Position numbers and translations under genes: made by a program. The notes beneath the pieces are model-generated. The model was not told the origin of the DNA and did not search any database. It worked only from the letters and a program-made list of their open reading frames with translations. DNA of 64,000 bases, taken from the NCBI RefSeq assembly GCF_000723205.1, contig NZ_HG315671.1, positions 1,709,351 through 1,773,350 of the forward strand, read 5' to 3'. The stretch comes from Formosa agariphila KMM 3901. Its GTDB lineage: Bacteria > Bacteroidota > Bacteroidia > Flavobacteriales > Flavobacteriaceae. The first letter of the stretch is position 1. Each line of letters opens with the position of its first letter. Shown in pieces: positions 26,317-35,622 of the stretch.

Positions 26317-27449
26317 AACAAAAAGTACTATTTATAGATCGTGATGGAACGATTATAAGAGAACCTGCCGACGAACAAATTGATAGTTTCGAGAAGTTAG
26401 AATTCTATCCGAAAGTCTTTCAATATTTAAGTAAAATTGCGAAAGAATTGGACTATGAAATCGTAATGATTACAAACCAAGATGGTTTAGGAACAGACGT
26501 ATATCCTGAAGATACATTTTGGCCTGTTCATAATTTTATTCTTGAAGCCTTTAAAAATGAAGGTGTAGAATTTAAAGAGCAATTTATCGATAGAACCTTC
26601 GCAAAAGACAATGCACCTACACGTAAACCTAATACGGGCTTGTTAACAAAATATTTTTCTGAAGCTTACGATTTAGAGAATTCGTATGTTATTGGTGATC
26701 GTTTAACCGATATTGAATTAGCAAAAAACTTAGGGTCTAAAGGGATTTTTATTAACGATAATACAAATCTTGGTACTGATGAAATTACCGTTAAACGTGA
26801 GGCTTTAAATGATTTTATTAGCTTAGAATCTAACGATTGGGAAGCCATTTATAAACATTTAAAGGTTGAAGATCGTACAGGAAGCATAGAACGAAATACC
26901 AACGAAACCAAAATTAAAATTGATTTAAATTTAGACGGAACTGGTAAAAGTAATATTGAAACAGGAATCGCATTTTTCGATCATATGCTAGATCAAATTG
27001 CGCGTCATGGGCAATTAGATTTAAATATAAAAGTGGATGGTGATTTAGAAGTAGACGAACATCATACTATTGAAGATACAGCTATTGCTTTAGGCGAATT
27101 ATTTAATACTGTTTTAGGAAATAAATTAGGAATAGAACGCTACGGTTTTTATTTACCAATGGACGATTGTTTAGCTTCTGCTGGTATCGATTTTGGAGGA
27201 AGAAACTGGTTAGTTTGGGAAGCCGATTTTAAACGTGAAATGGTTGGTAAAATGCCAACAGAAATGTTTTATCATTTCTTTAAATCGTTTACCGATGGAG
27301 CAAAATGTAATCTAAACATAAAAGCAGAAGGGACTAACGAGCATCATAAAATTGAAGCTATTTTTAAGGCTTTTGCAAAAGCAATAAAAATGGCAGTAAA
27401 GCGCGATGTAGAAAAAATGATTTTACCATCAACTAAAGGGATGTTGTAA
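26313..27449 (+). CDS. hisB: Bifunctional histidinol-phosphatase / imidazoleglycerol-phosphate dehydratase
   Basis: The 378-residue fusion has an N-terminal HAD phosphatase (residues 1-165, [12 protein letters not shown] with the nucleophile and acid-base Asp, and [16 protein letters not shown]) and a C-terminal dehydratase (about 185-378) with manganese-ligand motifs [28 protein letters not shown], and [15 protein letters not shown]. It supplies two steps of the pathway. Its stop is followed by the longest gap in the operon (74 bases), which contains hairpin-forming sequence and leads into the unusual hisH start. Confidence 0.96.
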   Translation: MKQKVLFIDRDGTIIREPADEQIDSFEKLEFYPKVFQYLSKIAKELDYEIVMITNQDGLGTDVYPEDTFWPVHNFILEAFKNEGVEFKEQFIDRTFAKDNAPTRKPNTGLLTKYFSEAYDLENSYVIGDRLTDIELAKNLGSKGIFINDNTNLGTDEITVKREALNDFISLESNDWEAIYKHLKVEDRTGSIERNTNETKIKIDLNLDGTGKSNIETGIAFFDHMLDQIARHGQLDLNIKVDGDLEVDEHHTIEDTAIALGELFNTVLGNKLGIERYGFYLPMDDCLASAGIDFGGRNWLVWEADFKREMVGKMPTEMFYHFFKSFTDGAKCNLNIKAEGTNEHHKIEAIFKAFAKAIKMAVKRDVEKMILPSTKGML

Positions 27450-27468
27450 AATAGAAGTTCATCTTAAT

Positions 27469-27593
27469 CTTCCCAAATGGAAGAGATACTCTTGTGTTTT
27501 TGGGAGTGAAAAGAATAAAGAATATGAGTTTAAATAAAGAAAATTTACAGCATACAAGTGAGAGTTCCTCTTCTTCAGGGAAGTTAGAAGGGG
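27469..27593. repeat. Candidate degenerate palindromic repeat spanning the hisB-hisH junction
   Basis: Two hairpin-forming stretches are visible: CTTCC-CAAAT-GGAAG at 27469-27483 and an imperfect CCTCTTCT / AGAAGGGG pair at 27567-27593, the second inside hisH. Such C/T stem and A/G stem elements are common as intergenic repeats in Bacteroidota; whether this one has other copies in this genome cannot be seen here. Confidence 0.35.
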
Positions 27594-28183
27594 CTCAATC
27601 TGTTGTAATTATAGATTATGGTGCCGGGAATATTAAAAGTATTCAGTTTGCATTTAAGCGTTTAGGCATAGATGCAGTACTGTCTAACGATCCGGAAACG
27701 ATTAGAAAAGCAGATCGTGTTATTTTTCCTGGTGTTGGTGAGGCGAGTTCCGCTTTAAAAATGCTTAAAAATAGTAAGTTAGACAAATTAATTCCGACGT
27801 TAACACAACCTGTTTTAGGAATTTGTTTAGGGATGCAATTAATGTGTAAAACTACTGAAGAAGGAAATACGGAAGGATTAGGGATTTTTCAAGTCGATGT
27901 AAAACGTTTCTCCAATACGGTAAAAGTACCGCAAATGGGGTGGAATACCATTACTAATTTAAAGTCCGATTTATTTAAAGATATTCCTGAAGAATCTTAT
28001 ATGTATTTAGTGCATAGCTATTATGCAGAAGATTGTAAAGAGGCCATTGCAACAACCAATTATAATGGAAACTATACAACAGCCGTAAAACATAACAACT
28101 TTTATGGTGTGCAATTTCATCCAGAAAAAAGCAGTATTGCAGGCGCTAAATTGCTTGAGAATTTTTTAAATCTAGAATCATAA
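27524..28183 (+). CDS. hisH: Imidazole glycerol phosphate synthase glutaminase subunit with N-terminal extension
   Basis: HisH releases ammonia from glutamine for HisF. The class I amidotransferase triad is visible: Cys in GICLGMQLM (about 99), and His and Glu in VQFHPEKS. A normal HisH begins at VVIIDYGAGNIKS, but here that core starts at residue 27 after MSLNKENLQHTSESSSSSG and a few more residues. No ATG, GTG or TTG lies closer, and the frame is open to a GTG at 27494. The added codons contain a C/T-rich imperfect palindrome (27567-27593), so the extension looks like translated intergenic repeat DNA. Confidence 0.93.
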   Translation: MSLNKENLQHTSESSSSSGKLEGAQSVVIIDYGAGNIKSIQFAFKRLGIDAVLSNDPETIRKADRVIFPGVGEASSALKMLKNSKLDKLIPTLTQPVLGICLGMQLMCKTTEEGNTEGLGIFQVDVKRFSNTVKVPQMGWNTITNLKSDLFKDIPEESYMYLVHSYYAEDCKEAIATTNYNGNYTTAVKHNNFYGVQFHPEKSSIAGAKLLENFLNLES

Positions 28184-28202
28184 ACTGATTAATACGTAAC
28201 TA

Positions 28203-28931
28203 ATGAGAATTATACCAGCCATAGATATTATAGACGGAAAATGCGTCCGTTTAACTAAAGGAGATTACGATACAAAGAAAATATATAACGAAAATCCATT
28301 AGAAGTAGCTAAGAGTTTTGAAGATGCAGGTGTAGAGTATTTACACTTAGTAGATTTAGATGGTGCAAAAGCAAGTACAATTATAAACTATAAGGTTTTA
28401 GACCAAATTGCTTCAAAAACAAACTTAAAAGTAGATTTTGGAGGTGGTTTAAAAACGAACGAAGATTTACATATTGCTTTTAGTTCTGGAGCAAAACAAA
28501 TTACTGGCGGAAGTATTGCTGTTAAAGACAGTACAATGTTCGAAAGCTGGATTCAAAAATACGGAAGTCAGAAAATTATTCTGGGTGCCGATGCTAAAAA
28601 CGAAAAAGTAGCTATTAGTGGTTGGTTGGAAGAAAGTAGTTTAGAAGTTACTCCGTTTATAAAAGGCTATATGAGTAAAGGTATTCAGTATGTAATTTGT
28701 ACCGATATCTCTAAAGACGGTATGCTAGAAGGCCCTTCATTCGATTTATATAAAAAGATTATTGCCGAAAATCCAAACATTAAACTAATTGCTTCAGGTG
28801 GAATTTCTAGTAAAGAAGAATTACCAAAATTAAAGGAATTAGGATGCGAAGGTGTGATTATTGGTAAAGCGATTTACGAAAACAAAATCAGTATGAAGGA
28901 TTTAGAAAAACTGGTTGTAAACTCTCAATAA
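28203..28931 (+). CDS. hisA: ProFAR isomerase
   Basis: HisA isomerises ProFAR to PRFAR on a TIM barrel. The 242 residues show the N-terminal [20 protein letters not shown] with the catalytic Asp, the half-barrel repeat [11 protein letters not shown], the second catalytic Asp region [18 protein letters not shown], and the phosphate-binding [14 protein letters not shown]. Spacing to hisF is 6 bases. Confidence 0.96.
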   Translation: MRIIPAIDIIDGKCVRLTKGDYDTKKIYNENPLEVAKSFEDAGVEYLHLVDLDGAKASTIINYKVLDQIASKTNLKVDFGGGLKTNEDLHIAFSSGAKQITGGSIAVKDSTMFESWIQKYGSQKIILGADAKNEKVAISGWLEESSLEVTPFIKGYMSKGIQYVICTDISKDGMLEGPSFDLYKKIIAENPNIKLIASGGISSKEELPKLKELGCEGVIIGKAIYENKISMKDLEKLVVNSQ

Positions 28932-28937
28932 ATTAAT

Positions 28938-29693
28938 ATGCTTACAAAACGAATTATCCCTTGTTTGGATATTAAAAATGGAAGAACCGTAAAAGGTGTA
29001 AATTTTGTCGATTTAATTGATGCTGGTGATCCGGTAGAATTGGCAAAACAATATGCTTTAAAAGGTGCAGACGAGTTGGTGTTTTTAGATATCTCGGCAA
29101 CTTTAGAAGGTCGAGGAACAACATTAGATATGGTATTGCATGTTGCAGAACAGGTGAATATACCCTTTACTGTGGGTGGCGGTATTTCTTCAATAGAACA
29201 TGTCGATGCTTTATTACAGTGTGGGGCAGATAAAGTGTCTATAAATTCTTCGGCTGTAAAACGCCCAGAATTGGTTAAAGAATTGGCCGAAAAATTCGGA
29301 AGTCAGTGTGTGGTTGTTGCAATTGACGCTAAAGAAATGGATGGACAATGGAAAGTGCATTTGGCAGGAGGAAGTATTCCAACCGATATCGATTTATTTG
29401 AATGGGCAAAGCAAGTTGAAGCATTAGGTGCTGGTGAAATTTTATTCACTTCGATGAATCACGATGGCACTAAAAACGGTTTTGCAAACGAGGCCTTAGC
29501 AAAATTGTCGGGTATGTTAAATATTCCAATTATTGCTTCGGGAGGTGCAGGAACCATGCAACATTTTGTAGATACGTTTAAAGATGGAAAGGCAGATGCC
29601 GCACTTGCTGCAAGCGTATTTCACTTTGGGGAAATTCCTATTTCAGAATTAAAAGACGAATTAAAGAATAATAATATAGCCGTAAGATTGTAA
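28938..29693 (+). CDS. hisF: Imidazole glycerol phosphate synthase cyclase subunit
   Basis: HisF joins ammonia from HisH with PRFAR to give imidazole glycerol phosphate and AICAR. The 251 residues have the canonical start [22 protein letters not shown] (catalytic Asp in CLDIKNG), phosphate-binding [11 protein letters not shown], the second catalytic Asp in [11 protein letters not shown], and [11 protein letters not shown]. It is a paralogue of HisA by barrel duplication. Confidence 0.97.
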   Translation: MLTKRIIPCLDIKNGRTVKGVNFVDLIDAGDPVELAKQYALKGADELVFLDISATLEGRGTTLDMVLHVAEQVNIPFTVGGGISSIEHVDALLQCGADKVSINSSAVKRPELVKELAEKFGSQCVVVAIDAKEMDGQWKVHLAGGSIPTDIDLFEWAKQVEALGAGEILFTSMNHDGTKNGFANEALAKLSGMLNIPIIASGGAGTMQHFVDTFKDGKADAALAASVFHFGEIPISELKDELKNNNIAVRL

Positions 29694-29718
29694 TATTTTA
29701 CGATTCAAAATAAGAGTA

Positions 29719-30318
29719 ATGAATATAGATTTCAATAAAAATAACGACGGATTAGTGCCAGCTATCGTACAAGACGCTTCAACAAAGCAAGTGTTGATGT
29801 TAGGATATATGAATGCCGAAGCACTAGAGAAAACCAAAGCAACTAAATTAGTTACTTTTTTTAGCAGAACTAAAAATCGCTTATGGACTAAAGGTGAAGA
29901 AAGTGGAAATGTCTTAAATTTAGTTGATATTAAATTAGATTGCGATAACGATACATTATTAGTTTCTGTACTTCCAAAAGGACCAACATGCCATAAAGGA
30001 ACAGATACGTGTTGGGGAGAACCAAACGAAGAATCGTACGGATTTATCTCGCATTTAGAAGATGTGATTAAAGACAGACGATTAAATTCGGATGCTTCAA
30101 AATCGTATGTGTCTTCATTGTTTGAAAAAGGAATCAATAAAATTGCACAGAAAGTAGGAGAGGAAGCGGTAGAAGTTGTTATTGAAGCAAAAGATAACGA
30201 CGATAATTTGTTCTTAAACGAAAGTGCCGATTTGTTATTTCATTACTTAATTTTACTTCAAGCCAAAGATTTCGAAATTAAAGATGTTATCGACGTATTA
30301 AAAGGAAGAGAAAAATAG
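29719..30318 (+). CDS. hisI/hisE: Bifunctional phosphoribosyl-AMP cyclohydrolase / phosphoribosyl-ATP pyrophosphatase
   Basis: The 199-residue fusion covers steps two and three. The N-terminal cyclohydrolase (about 1-105) has VQDASTKQVLMLGYMNAEAL, FFSRTKNRLWTKGEESGN, and zinc/magnesium-binding Asp and Cys in LDCDNDTLLV and HKGTDTCWG. The C-terminal pyrophosphatase (about 112-199) is a helical MazG-like domain with KVGEEAVEVVIEAKDND and ADLLFHYLILL. It is the last gene of the his operon, followed at once by a terminator. Confidence 0.96.
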   Translation: MNIDFNKNNDGLVPAIVQDASTKQVLMLGYMNAEALEKTKATKLVTFFSRTKNRLWTKGEESGNVLNLVDIKLDCDNDTLLVSVLPKGPTCHKGTDTCWGEPNEESYGFISHLEDVIKDRRLNSDASKSYVSSLFEKGINKIAQKVGEEAVEVVIEAKDNDDNLFLNESADLLFHYLILLQAKDFEIKDVIDVLKGREK

Positions 30319-30326
30319 AAGTTATT

Positions 30327-30365
30327 AAAAAGGAGAATCTAGCGTGCTACATTCTCCTTTTTTTA
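30327..30365 (+). terminator. his operon terminator
   Basis: A 12-bp stem AAAAAGGAGAAT/ATTCTCCTTTTT around a 12-base loop ends in a T run. It can also serve the convergent membrane-protein gene. Confidence 0.85.
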
Positions 30366-30383
30366 TATATGGTGATTTGGTTT

Positions 30384-30773
30384 TTAGGCCAGCAAATTTT
30401 TAGATTTAGAATACTTAGAAAAAAATAGTAATCCTACCGAAAAAACTAAGACTAAAATTGGCATAATTAAGCTAGGTGGTTTAACTACAAAAAACAGATA
30501 TCCCATTTGTGCAATTACCGCTATTAACGAAGTTAGTGCTATAGGATATGCAAATTTTCTTCTAGCCATTAGTAAAATACTTGCTAGAAAACCAAACAAG
30601 ACGGCTACAGCGTATGCACGCATAACCCAGACAGGGAGTTCGGCAACGCCTTCGGTTTGAGCTTCTATAGAATTAGATTGTATAAAATACTGATTAACAC
30701 CCAATCCATTCCAGAGTAAATAAAATCCAGTTATAATCCAATACCAAATAGGTGGCTTAGTCGCGTTAGTCAT
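30384..30773 (-). CDS. Small four-helix membrane protein of unknown function
   Basis: The 129-residue protein has four hydrophobic helices (about 10-25, 49-67, 74-95, 100-118), connected by short loops, with WYWIITGFYLLWNGLG as a notable first segment. It has no motif that I can tie to a transport or enzyme activity. It is a single gene convergent with the his operon, read from between its stop terminator and the truA region. Confidence 0.65.
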   Translation of the reverse strand: MTNATKPPIWYWIITGFYLLWNGLGVNQYFIQSNSIEAQTEGVAELPVWVMRAYAVAVLFGFLASILLMARRKFAYPIALTSLIAVIAQMGYLFFVVKPPSLIMPILVLVFSVGLLFFSKYSKSKNLLA

Positions 30774-30876
30774 AAATTAAAATAATTAGTGGTTTAATTT
30801 GGTTTAAAAGTAGTGATTTTTTTGAGAAGTCTACTAAAATCGGTTACTTGCACCTCCTTATAAAAATCTTTTTCAG

Positions 30877-31665
30877 TTGAATAAACGTTATTTTTATCTT
30901 ATCGAAATTCAGTATTTAGGCTATCGTTTTCACGGTTGGCAAAAACAGCCAAAACTAAAGACGGTACATCTTATGATTGATAAAACCATGCGTTATATTA
31001 TGGATGGTAAACCGTTTAAAACCTTAGGTTCTGGGAGAACAGACGCTATGGTTTCTGCACAACAAGGCGCGTTTGAATTATTTTTAGAAGATAAAATTGA
31101 AGATGAAGTAGCGTTTTTAGAACTGTTTAATTACAACTTGCCTCAAGATTTAAGAGCATTATCCATTACTGAAGTCGATAAAAATTTCAATGTGATTAAC
31201 GCGTCTAAAATGAAAGAATATGTGTACGTGTTTGCACATGGCGCTAAATTTCATCCGTTTTGTGCGCCGTTTATGACTACAATTTTAGATGAGTTAGATA
31301 TTGAAAAAATGAGGTTAGGAGCCAAGCTGTTTGAAGGCGCTCATAATTTTAAAACCTATTGTTACAAACCTTCAGACACGGGGATTTTTAATCGTGAAAT
31401 CGATACTTGCGAATTGGTAGAAAACACATTGTTTACTGCGAGTTTTTTCCCAGAACAGTCGTTTATGTTGCGCGTTAAAGGTAAAGGCTTTATGCGAAAT
31501 CAGATTCGATTAATGATGGGCGCACTAATAAAATTAGGCAAAAACGAAATTACATTAGACTATATCAAAGAGAGTCTTAAACCCGAAAGTACAGAAGTTA
31601 TGGACTATATCGCTCCTGCTTCAGGATTGATTTTAAATGCTGTAGAATTCGAAACTTTAAATTAA
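30877..31665 (+). CDS. truA: TruA-type tRNA pseudouridine synthase
   Basis: The 262 residues have the TruA fold: YLIEIQYLGYRFHGWQKQP at the start, the catalytic Asp56 in SGRTDAMVSAQQGAFE, and the C-terminal FMRNQIRLMMGALIKLG. TruA makes pseudouridine at positions 38-40 of tRNA anticodon loops. The motif around Asp56 reads TDAMVSA where the usual consensus is TDxGVHA, so this is a diverged branch. The gene starts with TTG; the next in-frame ATG would remove the conserved first strand. I consider the TTG start real. Confidence 0.85.
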   Translation: MNKRYFYLIEIQYLGYRFHGWQKQPKLKTVHLMIDKTMRYIMDGKPFKTLGSGRTDAMVSAQQGAFELFLEDKIEDEVAFLELFNYNLPQDLRALSITEVDKNFNVINASKMKEYVYVFAHGAKFHPFCAPFMTTILDELDIEKMRLGAKLFEGAHNFKTYCYKPSDTGIFNREIDTCELVENTLFTASFFPEQSFMLRVKGKGFMRNQIRLMMGALIKLGKNEITLDYIKESLKPESTEVMDYIAPASGLILNAVEFETLN

Positions 31666-31864
31666 ATTTTACACCTCATACTTCACATTCATTTCTCTAT
31701 TCATAATAAGTTAATAGCTTAATTGTGTGTTATGCAATTAATTGACTTAAATTCTTCCATATTGTTTTGCGTCAAAACAAATTGTGTTAGAGGACTTCTA
31801 CATGTGATTAAATAATTAATTTTAATGATATAATTGAAATATTAATCATTTAAAAAATAAAATT

Positions 31865-32023
31865 ATGTTACGTTGGACAATCATATTTATCATTATAGCA
31901 ATAATCGCAGGGGTTTTAGGATTTGGAGGCATTGCCGGAGCATCGGCAGGAATTGCTAAAATAATATTTTACATTTTTTTAGTGCTTTTTGTGCTTTCAC
32001 TTTTAAAAGGTTTAGTGAAATAG
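31865..32023 (+). CDS. DUF1328-type small membrane protein
   Basis: A 52-residue ORF reads [20 protein letters not shown], then [20 protein letters not shown], then [12 protein letters not shown]. The pattern of two hydrophobic helices with [14 protein letters not shown] between them is diagnostic of the DUF1328 (YtjA) family, found in stress-induced clusters. Function is unknown. It starts 199 bases downstream of truA with a repeat-like element GTTTTGCGTCAAAAC at 31764-31778 in that interval, and is followed by an exported protein gene. Confidence 0.9.
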   Translation: MLRWTIIFIIIAIIAGVLGFGGIAGASAGIAKIIFYIFLVLFVLSLLKGLVK

Positions 32024-32071
32024 ATGGTTAGAAGAAAACAATAAATAATTTTTAATCTAAAATAAACACTC

Positions 32072-32608
32072 ATGAAAACGATATATGTAATGTTTGCCAT
32101 GTTATTTGTGTATACAGTACATGCGCAAACTCAACCCAAAGAGGTTATAGAAGAAACAAAAACAGTCACCACAAAAGTTAATACAGGAACTGAAATTAAA
32201 GAAAGTACTGTAGAGTATAACACACGTAAAGAACAAGATGTGAAACTGGCTGAAGGTGATAAAAATAAAATCAATCAGAGTCGAGTAGATGCACCTGCAC
32301 AGGTTACAGAAACTGTTCGTGTTACTGATAATAGTCCGTTTACTGCAAATAATAAATCAATGAAATATGAATTAGACGGAAAAGTATGTCAATTTAGTAT
32401 GCATGAAAACGGATTTTTAATTTCTGATTCAGCAAGTACCAAACCTACTAAAGTTGAACAATCTGATGCTGATGAAACCCAATTTGTTTTGAATGATAAC
32501 GGAAAAACAGGAATTGGTTATTTTGATGAAGAAGGAAATTTTATAGTACAACAATTCGATAAAAAAACAAACGAAATTGTATCTAAAGTATATACTTTAA
32601 TAAAATAA
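32072..32608 (+). CDS. Exported protein of unknown function
   Basis: The 178-residue product has a signal peptide (MKTIYVMFAMLFVYTVHAQ, likely cleavage after HAQ or VHA). Residues 20-90 are low-complexity T/K/E-rich and probably unstructured; residues 95-178 look like a small beta domain (MKYELDGKVCQFSMHENGFL ... TGIGYFDEEGNFIVQQFD). A single Cys is not placed as a lipobox. It lies next to the DUF1328 gene, a pairing that suggests a stress-linked envelope role without proving it. Confidence 0.7.
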   Translation: MKTIYVMFAMLFVYTVHAQTQPKEVIEETKTVTTKVNTGTEIKESTVEYNTRKEQDVKLAEGDKNKINQSRVDAPAQVTETVRVTDNSPFTANNKSMKYELDGKVCQFSMHENGFLISDSASTKPTKVEQSDADETQFVLNDNGKTGIGYFDEEGNFIVQQFDKKTNEIVSKVYTLIK

Positions 32609-32631
32609 AAACAGCATGTTTAATTTGCTAC

Positions 32632-32657
32632 AGCCCTAGTTTACTAGGGCTTTTTTA
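32632..32657 (+). terminator. Intrinsic terminator
   Basis: A 9-bp stem AGCCCTAGT/ACTAGGGCT with a 2-base loop at 32632-32651 is followed by six T. Confidence 0.85.
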
Positions 32658-32676
32658 TATCTTTAGCCTAACAAAA

Positions 32677-33354
32677 ATGTATGATATGATTTCTAAACGT
32701 GTACTTGATTATTTAACTGAATTAGAACAAAATAACGATAGAATATGGTTTCAAGAGCATAAAGCTGAATTTAGAGCTGTTGAACAAGAGATAAAAGAAG
32801 CGTATAATACATTATTTACGTTGTTAAAAACACACGATGATGTCGATGCTGTGAAAATTTTCAGAATTTATAGAGACGTAAGATTCTCAAAAAATAAAAC
32901 CCCGTACAAAACACATTTTGGAGGTTCTATTCATCGTACAAAACCGAATTTAAGAGGCGGTTATTATTTACAAATACAGCCCAATAATAAATCGTTTATT
33001 GCAGTAGGATTTTGGGATCCTAATAAAGAAGATTTACTTCGTATTCGAAAAGAATTTGAAGTCGATGCTCAAGAAATGAGAGATATTATGGCAGATGCTA
33101 AATTTAAATCGACTTGGGGAGATTTAGAAGGCGATGAACTTAAAATGGCACCTAAAGGATTTGATAAAACCCATACAGATATTGACCTGATTAGAAAAAA
33201 ACAATTTATTTTCACTAAATCTTTTACCGACAAAGAAGTGCTTGCACCGGGATTTCTTGAGGAGGTTAATAATTCTTTTAAAATAATTAGACCGTATTTT
33301 AATTATATGAGCGACGTGTTAACCACAAATATTAACGGAGAATCGCTCATATAA
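32677..33354 (+). CDS. DUF2461-family protein (TIGR02453-type)
   Basis: The 225-residue protein carries the family pattern: LDYLTELEQNNDRIWFQEHK at the start, KIFRIYRDVRFSKNKTPYKT in the first third, GGYYLQIQPNNKSFIAVGFW, and LRKEFEV-like helices. The fold is alpha-beta and the biochemical role is unknown. A second ATG three codons later (32686) is an equally good start. A TATCTTTA -7-like box lies at 32658-32665. It is a single-gene unit. Confidence 0.85.
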   Translation: MYDMISKRVLDYLTELEQNNDRIWFQEHKAEFRAVEQEIKEAYNTLFTLLKTHDDVDAVKIFRIYRDVRFSKNKTPYKTHFGGSIHRTKPNLRGGYYLQIQPNNKSFIAVGFWDPNKEDLLRIRKEFEVDAQEMRDIMADAKFKSTWGDLEGDELKMAPKGFDKTHTDIDLIRKKQFIFTKSFTDKEVLAPGFLEEVNNSFKIIRPYFNYMSDVLTTNINGESLI

Positions 33355-33368
33355 TATAGAATTTGTAG

Positions 33369-33797
33369 TTAAATAACCTTTGCAAGTTGTTGAATATCGA
33401 ACACCTGAATGTTATTTATAAGTTGTTCTTTAACAATATTCATCATACGTTTATTTAGAGTAGAAGAATTTTCAATATAGGTTAAATATTCCTCGACAGT
33501 AAACTGTCCGATAATCATACCTTTAATAGAATTTCTGAACTTAATGTCTTTCTGTATGGCATTTTCAATGTAAATAATCTTTTTTGATGTGGTTAAATCA
33601 TAGAACATGCTTTTGTGTTTAGTAATGTAATTTTTAAGAACTTCAATAACTAAGTCTTCCTGAAATTTAATAATAGGCCGTAATGTTTCGTTTTGAAAAC
33701 GTTCGGCACTACTCATGTTTTCATTTAGCTTGCCATACGAGGTCGCGGGGCGAATAGCTTTAAGATTGTTGTGTCTTGTTGTCATAATATTAAACAT
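33369..33797 (-). CDS. Conserved flavobacterial protein of unknown function
   Basis: The 142-residue cytoplasmic protein is helical and carries RPIIKFQEDLVIEVLKNYIT and KDIKFRNSIKGMIIGQFTVEEY, a pattern shared by a family seen often in flavobacteria. MTTRH four codons in may be the true start. Similar sequences are sometimes labelled glyoxalase; the metal-binding His/Glu arrangement of that superfamily is not visible here. It converges with the DUF2461 gene, 14 bases apart. Confidence 0.7.
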   Translation of the reverse strand: MFNIMTTRHNNLKAIRPATSYGKLNENMSSAERFQNETLRPIIKFQEDLVIEVLKNYITKHKSMFYDLTTSKKIIYIENAIQKDIKFRNSIKGMIIGQFTVEEYLTYIENSSTLNKRMMNIVKEQLINNIQVFDIQQLAKVI

Positions 33798-33905
33798 TTT
33801 TACTAAAATTATTAATTATCTGATTTCATAATTTTGTTGACGCTATTAGTTGTTAACCTTGTTATGAACAATTATTAATTTACCTTTACATAAAAAATAA
33901 TTTTT

Positions 33906-34298
33906 ATGAGATTTCATACCAGAAAATGGGTAAAACCAGAAGATTTAAACGCTAACGGAACATTATTTGGAGGTACGCTATTAGCTTGGATAGACGAAGA
34001 AGCTGCTTTGTATTCTATAATTCAATTAGAGAATAGTAGAGTTGTAACTAAATATATGTCTGAAATTAATTTTGTGAGTTCTGCAAAACAAGGCGATATT
34101 ATAGAAATAGGTATTAGTGTGAAAAAATTTGGTAAATCATCTTTAACCCTAAAATGTGAAGTCCGAAATAAAATGACACGAGAAACTATTATTGAAGTGG
34201 AAAATATTATTATGGTGAATTTAGGTGAAGATGGAAAATCTAAGCCACATGGTAAAACCGAAATTGAATTTGTAAAAGACCGTTTAAGTAATCAATAA
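33906..34298 (+). CDS. Acyl-CoA thioesterase (hotdog fold, YciA-like)
   Basis: The 130 residues contain the hotdog signature NANGTLFGGTLLAWIDEEAALYS, with the Asp in the helix that forms the active site, and MSEINFVSSAKQGDIIEIG as the second conserved strand. Related enzymes hydrolyse acyl-CoA chains to control CoA pools. The terminal KTEIEFVKDR segment is a flexible tail. Substrate length cannot be inferred. It stands alone between a minus-strand gene and the lipocalin-like lipoprotein. Confidence 0.88.
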   Translation: MRFHTRKWVKPEDLNANGTLFGGTLLAWIDEEAALYSIIQLENSRVVTKYMSEINFVSSAKQGDIIEIGISVKKFGKSSLTLKCEVRNKMTRETIIEVENIIMVNLGEDGKSKPHGKTEIEFVKDRLSNQ

Positions 34299-34397
34299 TA
34301 AGGAAGTAATCCTTTTATTACGTTTTTTAAGTAAAATGAATAAATAGTGAACTAAAAATATTAAATTAGTATTAATTAATAAATAACCATTTTAAAT

Positions 34398-34901
34398 ATG
34401 AAAAAAATAATTTACATGACTTTAGCGCTTCTAGTGTTTTCGTGCTCAGGGACTAAGTCGACAACAGCAAGCCAGCCAAGTAAAAAAATGCTAAAAGGAA
34501 CTTGGGAAGTAACAAACGTAAAATTTGTAGGAGATAAAGGATTATATAAAGCCTTTTTATTCGATTTAGCAGATTCATCTTGTTTTAAAGGTGGAGAGTG
34601 GGTGTTTATTCCAAACAATGGTTCAGGAAAATTTTCTACTAATGTAAACAGTTCTGTTTGCGATGCGTATACGCAAACTATTCATTGGTCGTTTTTAGAA
34701 TCTGCAGACGGATTTACACAGTTTCAATTTAAATATGTAGGTGACGATATTAAAGCGAAGAATGTAAAATCTGGATACCGTGGAACGATTCAAGAAATTA
34801 GTGATAATATGATGGTTCTTAAAGTTCCGTCTGAATATGAAGGAAATCCATTTGATGTTATTTTAACTTATAACAAGACTTCGGATAGTATTGAAATGTA
34901 A
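34398..34901 (+). CDS. Lipocalin-like lipoprotein
   Basis: The 167-residue protein has a lipobox (LLVFSCSG, Cys near residue 17). The mature part has the lipocalin-type start LKGTWEVTNVKF, then several beta strands with GGEWVFIPNNGSGKFST and TIHWSFLES. It is the small Bacteroidota lipocalin-like form; ligand unknown. It is followed 27 bases later by an OmpA-family lipoprotein, and both are likely in one transcript ending in the terminator at 35623. Confidence 0.8.
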   Translation: MKKIIYMTLALLVFSCSGTKSTTASQPSKKMLKGTWEVTNVKFVGDKGLYKAFLFDLADSSCFKGGEWVFIPNNGSGKFSTNVNSSVCDAYTQTIHWSFLESADGFTQFQFKYVGDDIKAKNVKSGYRGTIQEISDNMMVLKVPSEYEGNPFDVILTYNKTSDSIEM

Positions 34902-34928
34902 TAATTTAATATAATTAAATAAATAAAC

Positions 34929-35603
34929 ATGAAAAAATCAACAAGTATATTAATGGCACTAGCTTTAGTGTTTTCTTTATCTTTTGTGAGTTGCGATTCA
35001 CTTAAAAATGCAAATGACACACAAAAAGGAGCAGGATTAGGTGTTGCCGGAGGTGCCTTAATTGGAGGTCTTATAGGTGGTAACATTACAGGAGCGCTAA
35101 TTGGTGCAGCAGTAGGTGGTGCAGCAGGTGGAGTTATTGGTCACAGTATGGATAAACAAGCAGACAAGATTGAAGAAGCTCTTCCTGGAGCAGAAGTTAA
35201 TCGTGTAGGTGAAGGAATTCAAGTTGTTTTTGATGATAAAAGTGGAGTGACTTTCGCAACCAATAAAGCAGATTTAACAGCTAAAGCTAAAGAAAATTTA
35301 GATGCTATTGCAGAAGTATTTATTGAATTTCCTGATACAAACTTATTAGTTGAAGGACATACAGATAATACAGGAAACGATGCTTATAACATGACTTTAT
35401 CTGAAAAGAGAGCACAGTCTGTAGTTACATACTTAAAAAGTAAAGGTGTAACTGGTGATCGTTTTGACGTTACAGCATATGGAGAAACTAAACCAAGATT
35501 TGATAACGCTACAGAAGAAGGACGAACTAAAAACCGTCGTGTAGAGATTGGAGTTTCAGCTAATGAAGAAATGATTGAAGATGCAAAAGCACAAGTAGAT
35601 TAA
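34929..35603 (+). CDS. OmpA-family lipoprotein with glycine zipper
   Basis: The 224-residue protein has a lipobox (LSFVSCDS, Cys near residue 22), a glycine-zipper segment (about 34-75, GAGLGVAGGALIGGLIGG and onward), and an OmpA peptidoglycan-binding domain (about 95-205) with VEGHTDNTGNDAYNMTLSEKRA and GRTKNRRVEI. It probably sits in the outer membrane with its C-terminal domain bound to the cell wall. It closely follows the lipocalin-like lipoprotein gene. Confidence 0.9.
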   Translation: MKKSTSILMALALVFSLSFVSCDSLKNANDTQKGAGLGVAGGALIGGLIGGNITGALIGAAVGGAAGGVIGHSMDKQADKIEEALPGAEVNRVGEGIQVVFDDKSGVTFATNKADLTAKAKENLDAIAEVFIEFPDTNLLVEGHTDNTGNDAYNMTLSEKRAQSVVTYLKSKGVTGDRFDVTAYGETKPRFDNATEEGRTKNRRVEIGVSANEEMIEDAKAQVD

Positions 35604-35622
35604 ACCTCTAAAAAAATTCTAT

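Noticed and set aside
33369-33797. Glyoxalase function for the 142-residue protein
   Set aside because: No metal-ligand pattern of the vicinal oxygen chelate fold is visible; the sequence is helical throughout.
34868-35086. Minus-strand ORF opposite the start of the OmpA-family gene
   Set aside because: It mirrors the glycine-zipper codons of the plus-strand gene and lacks independent support.
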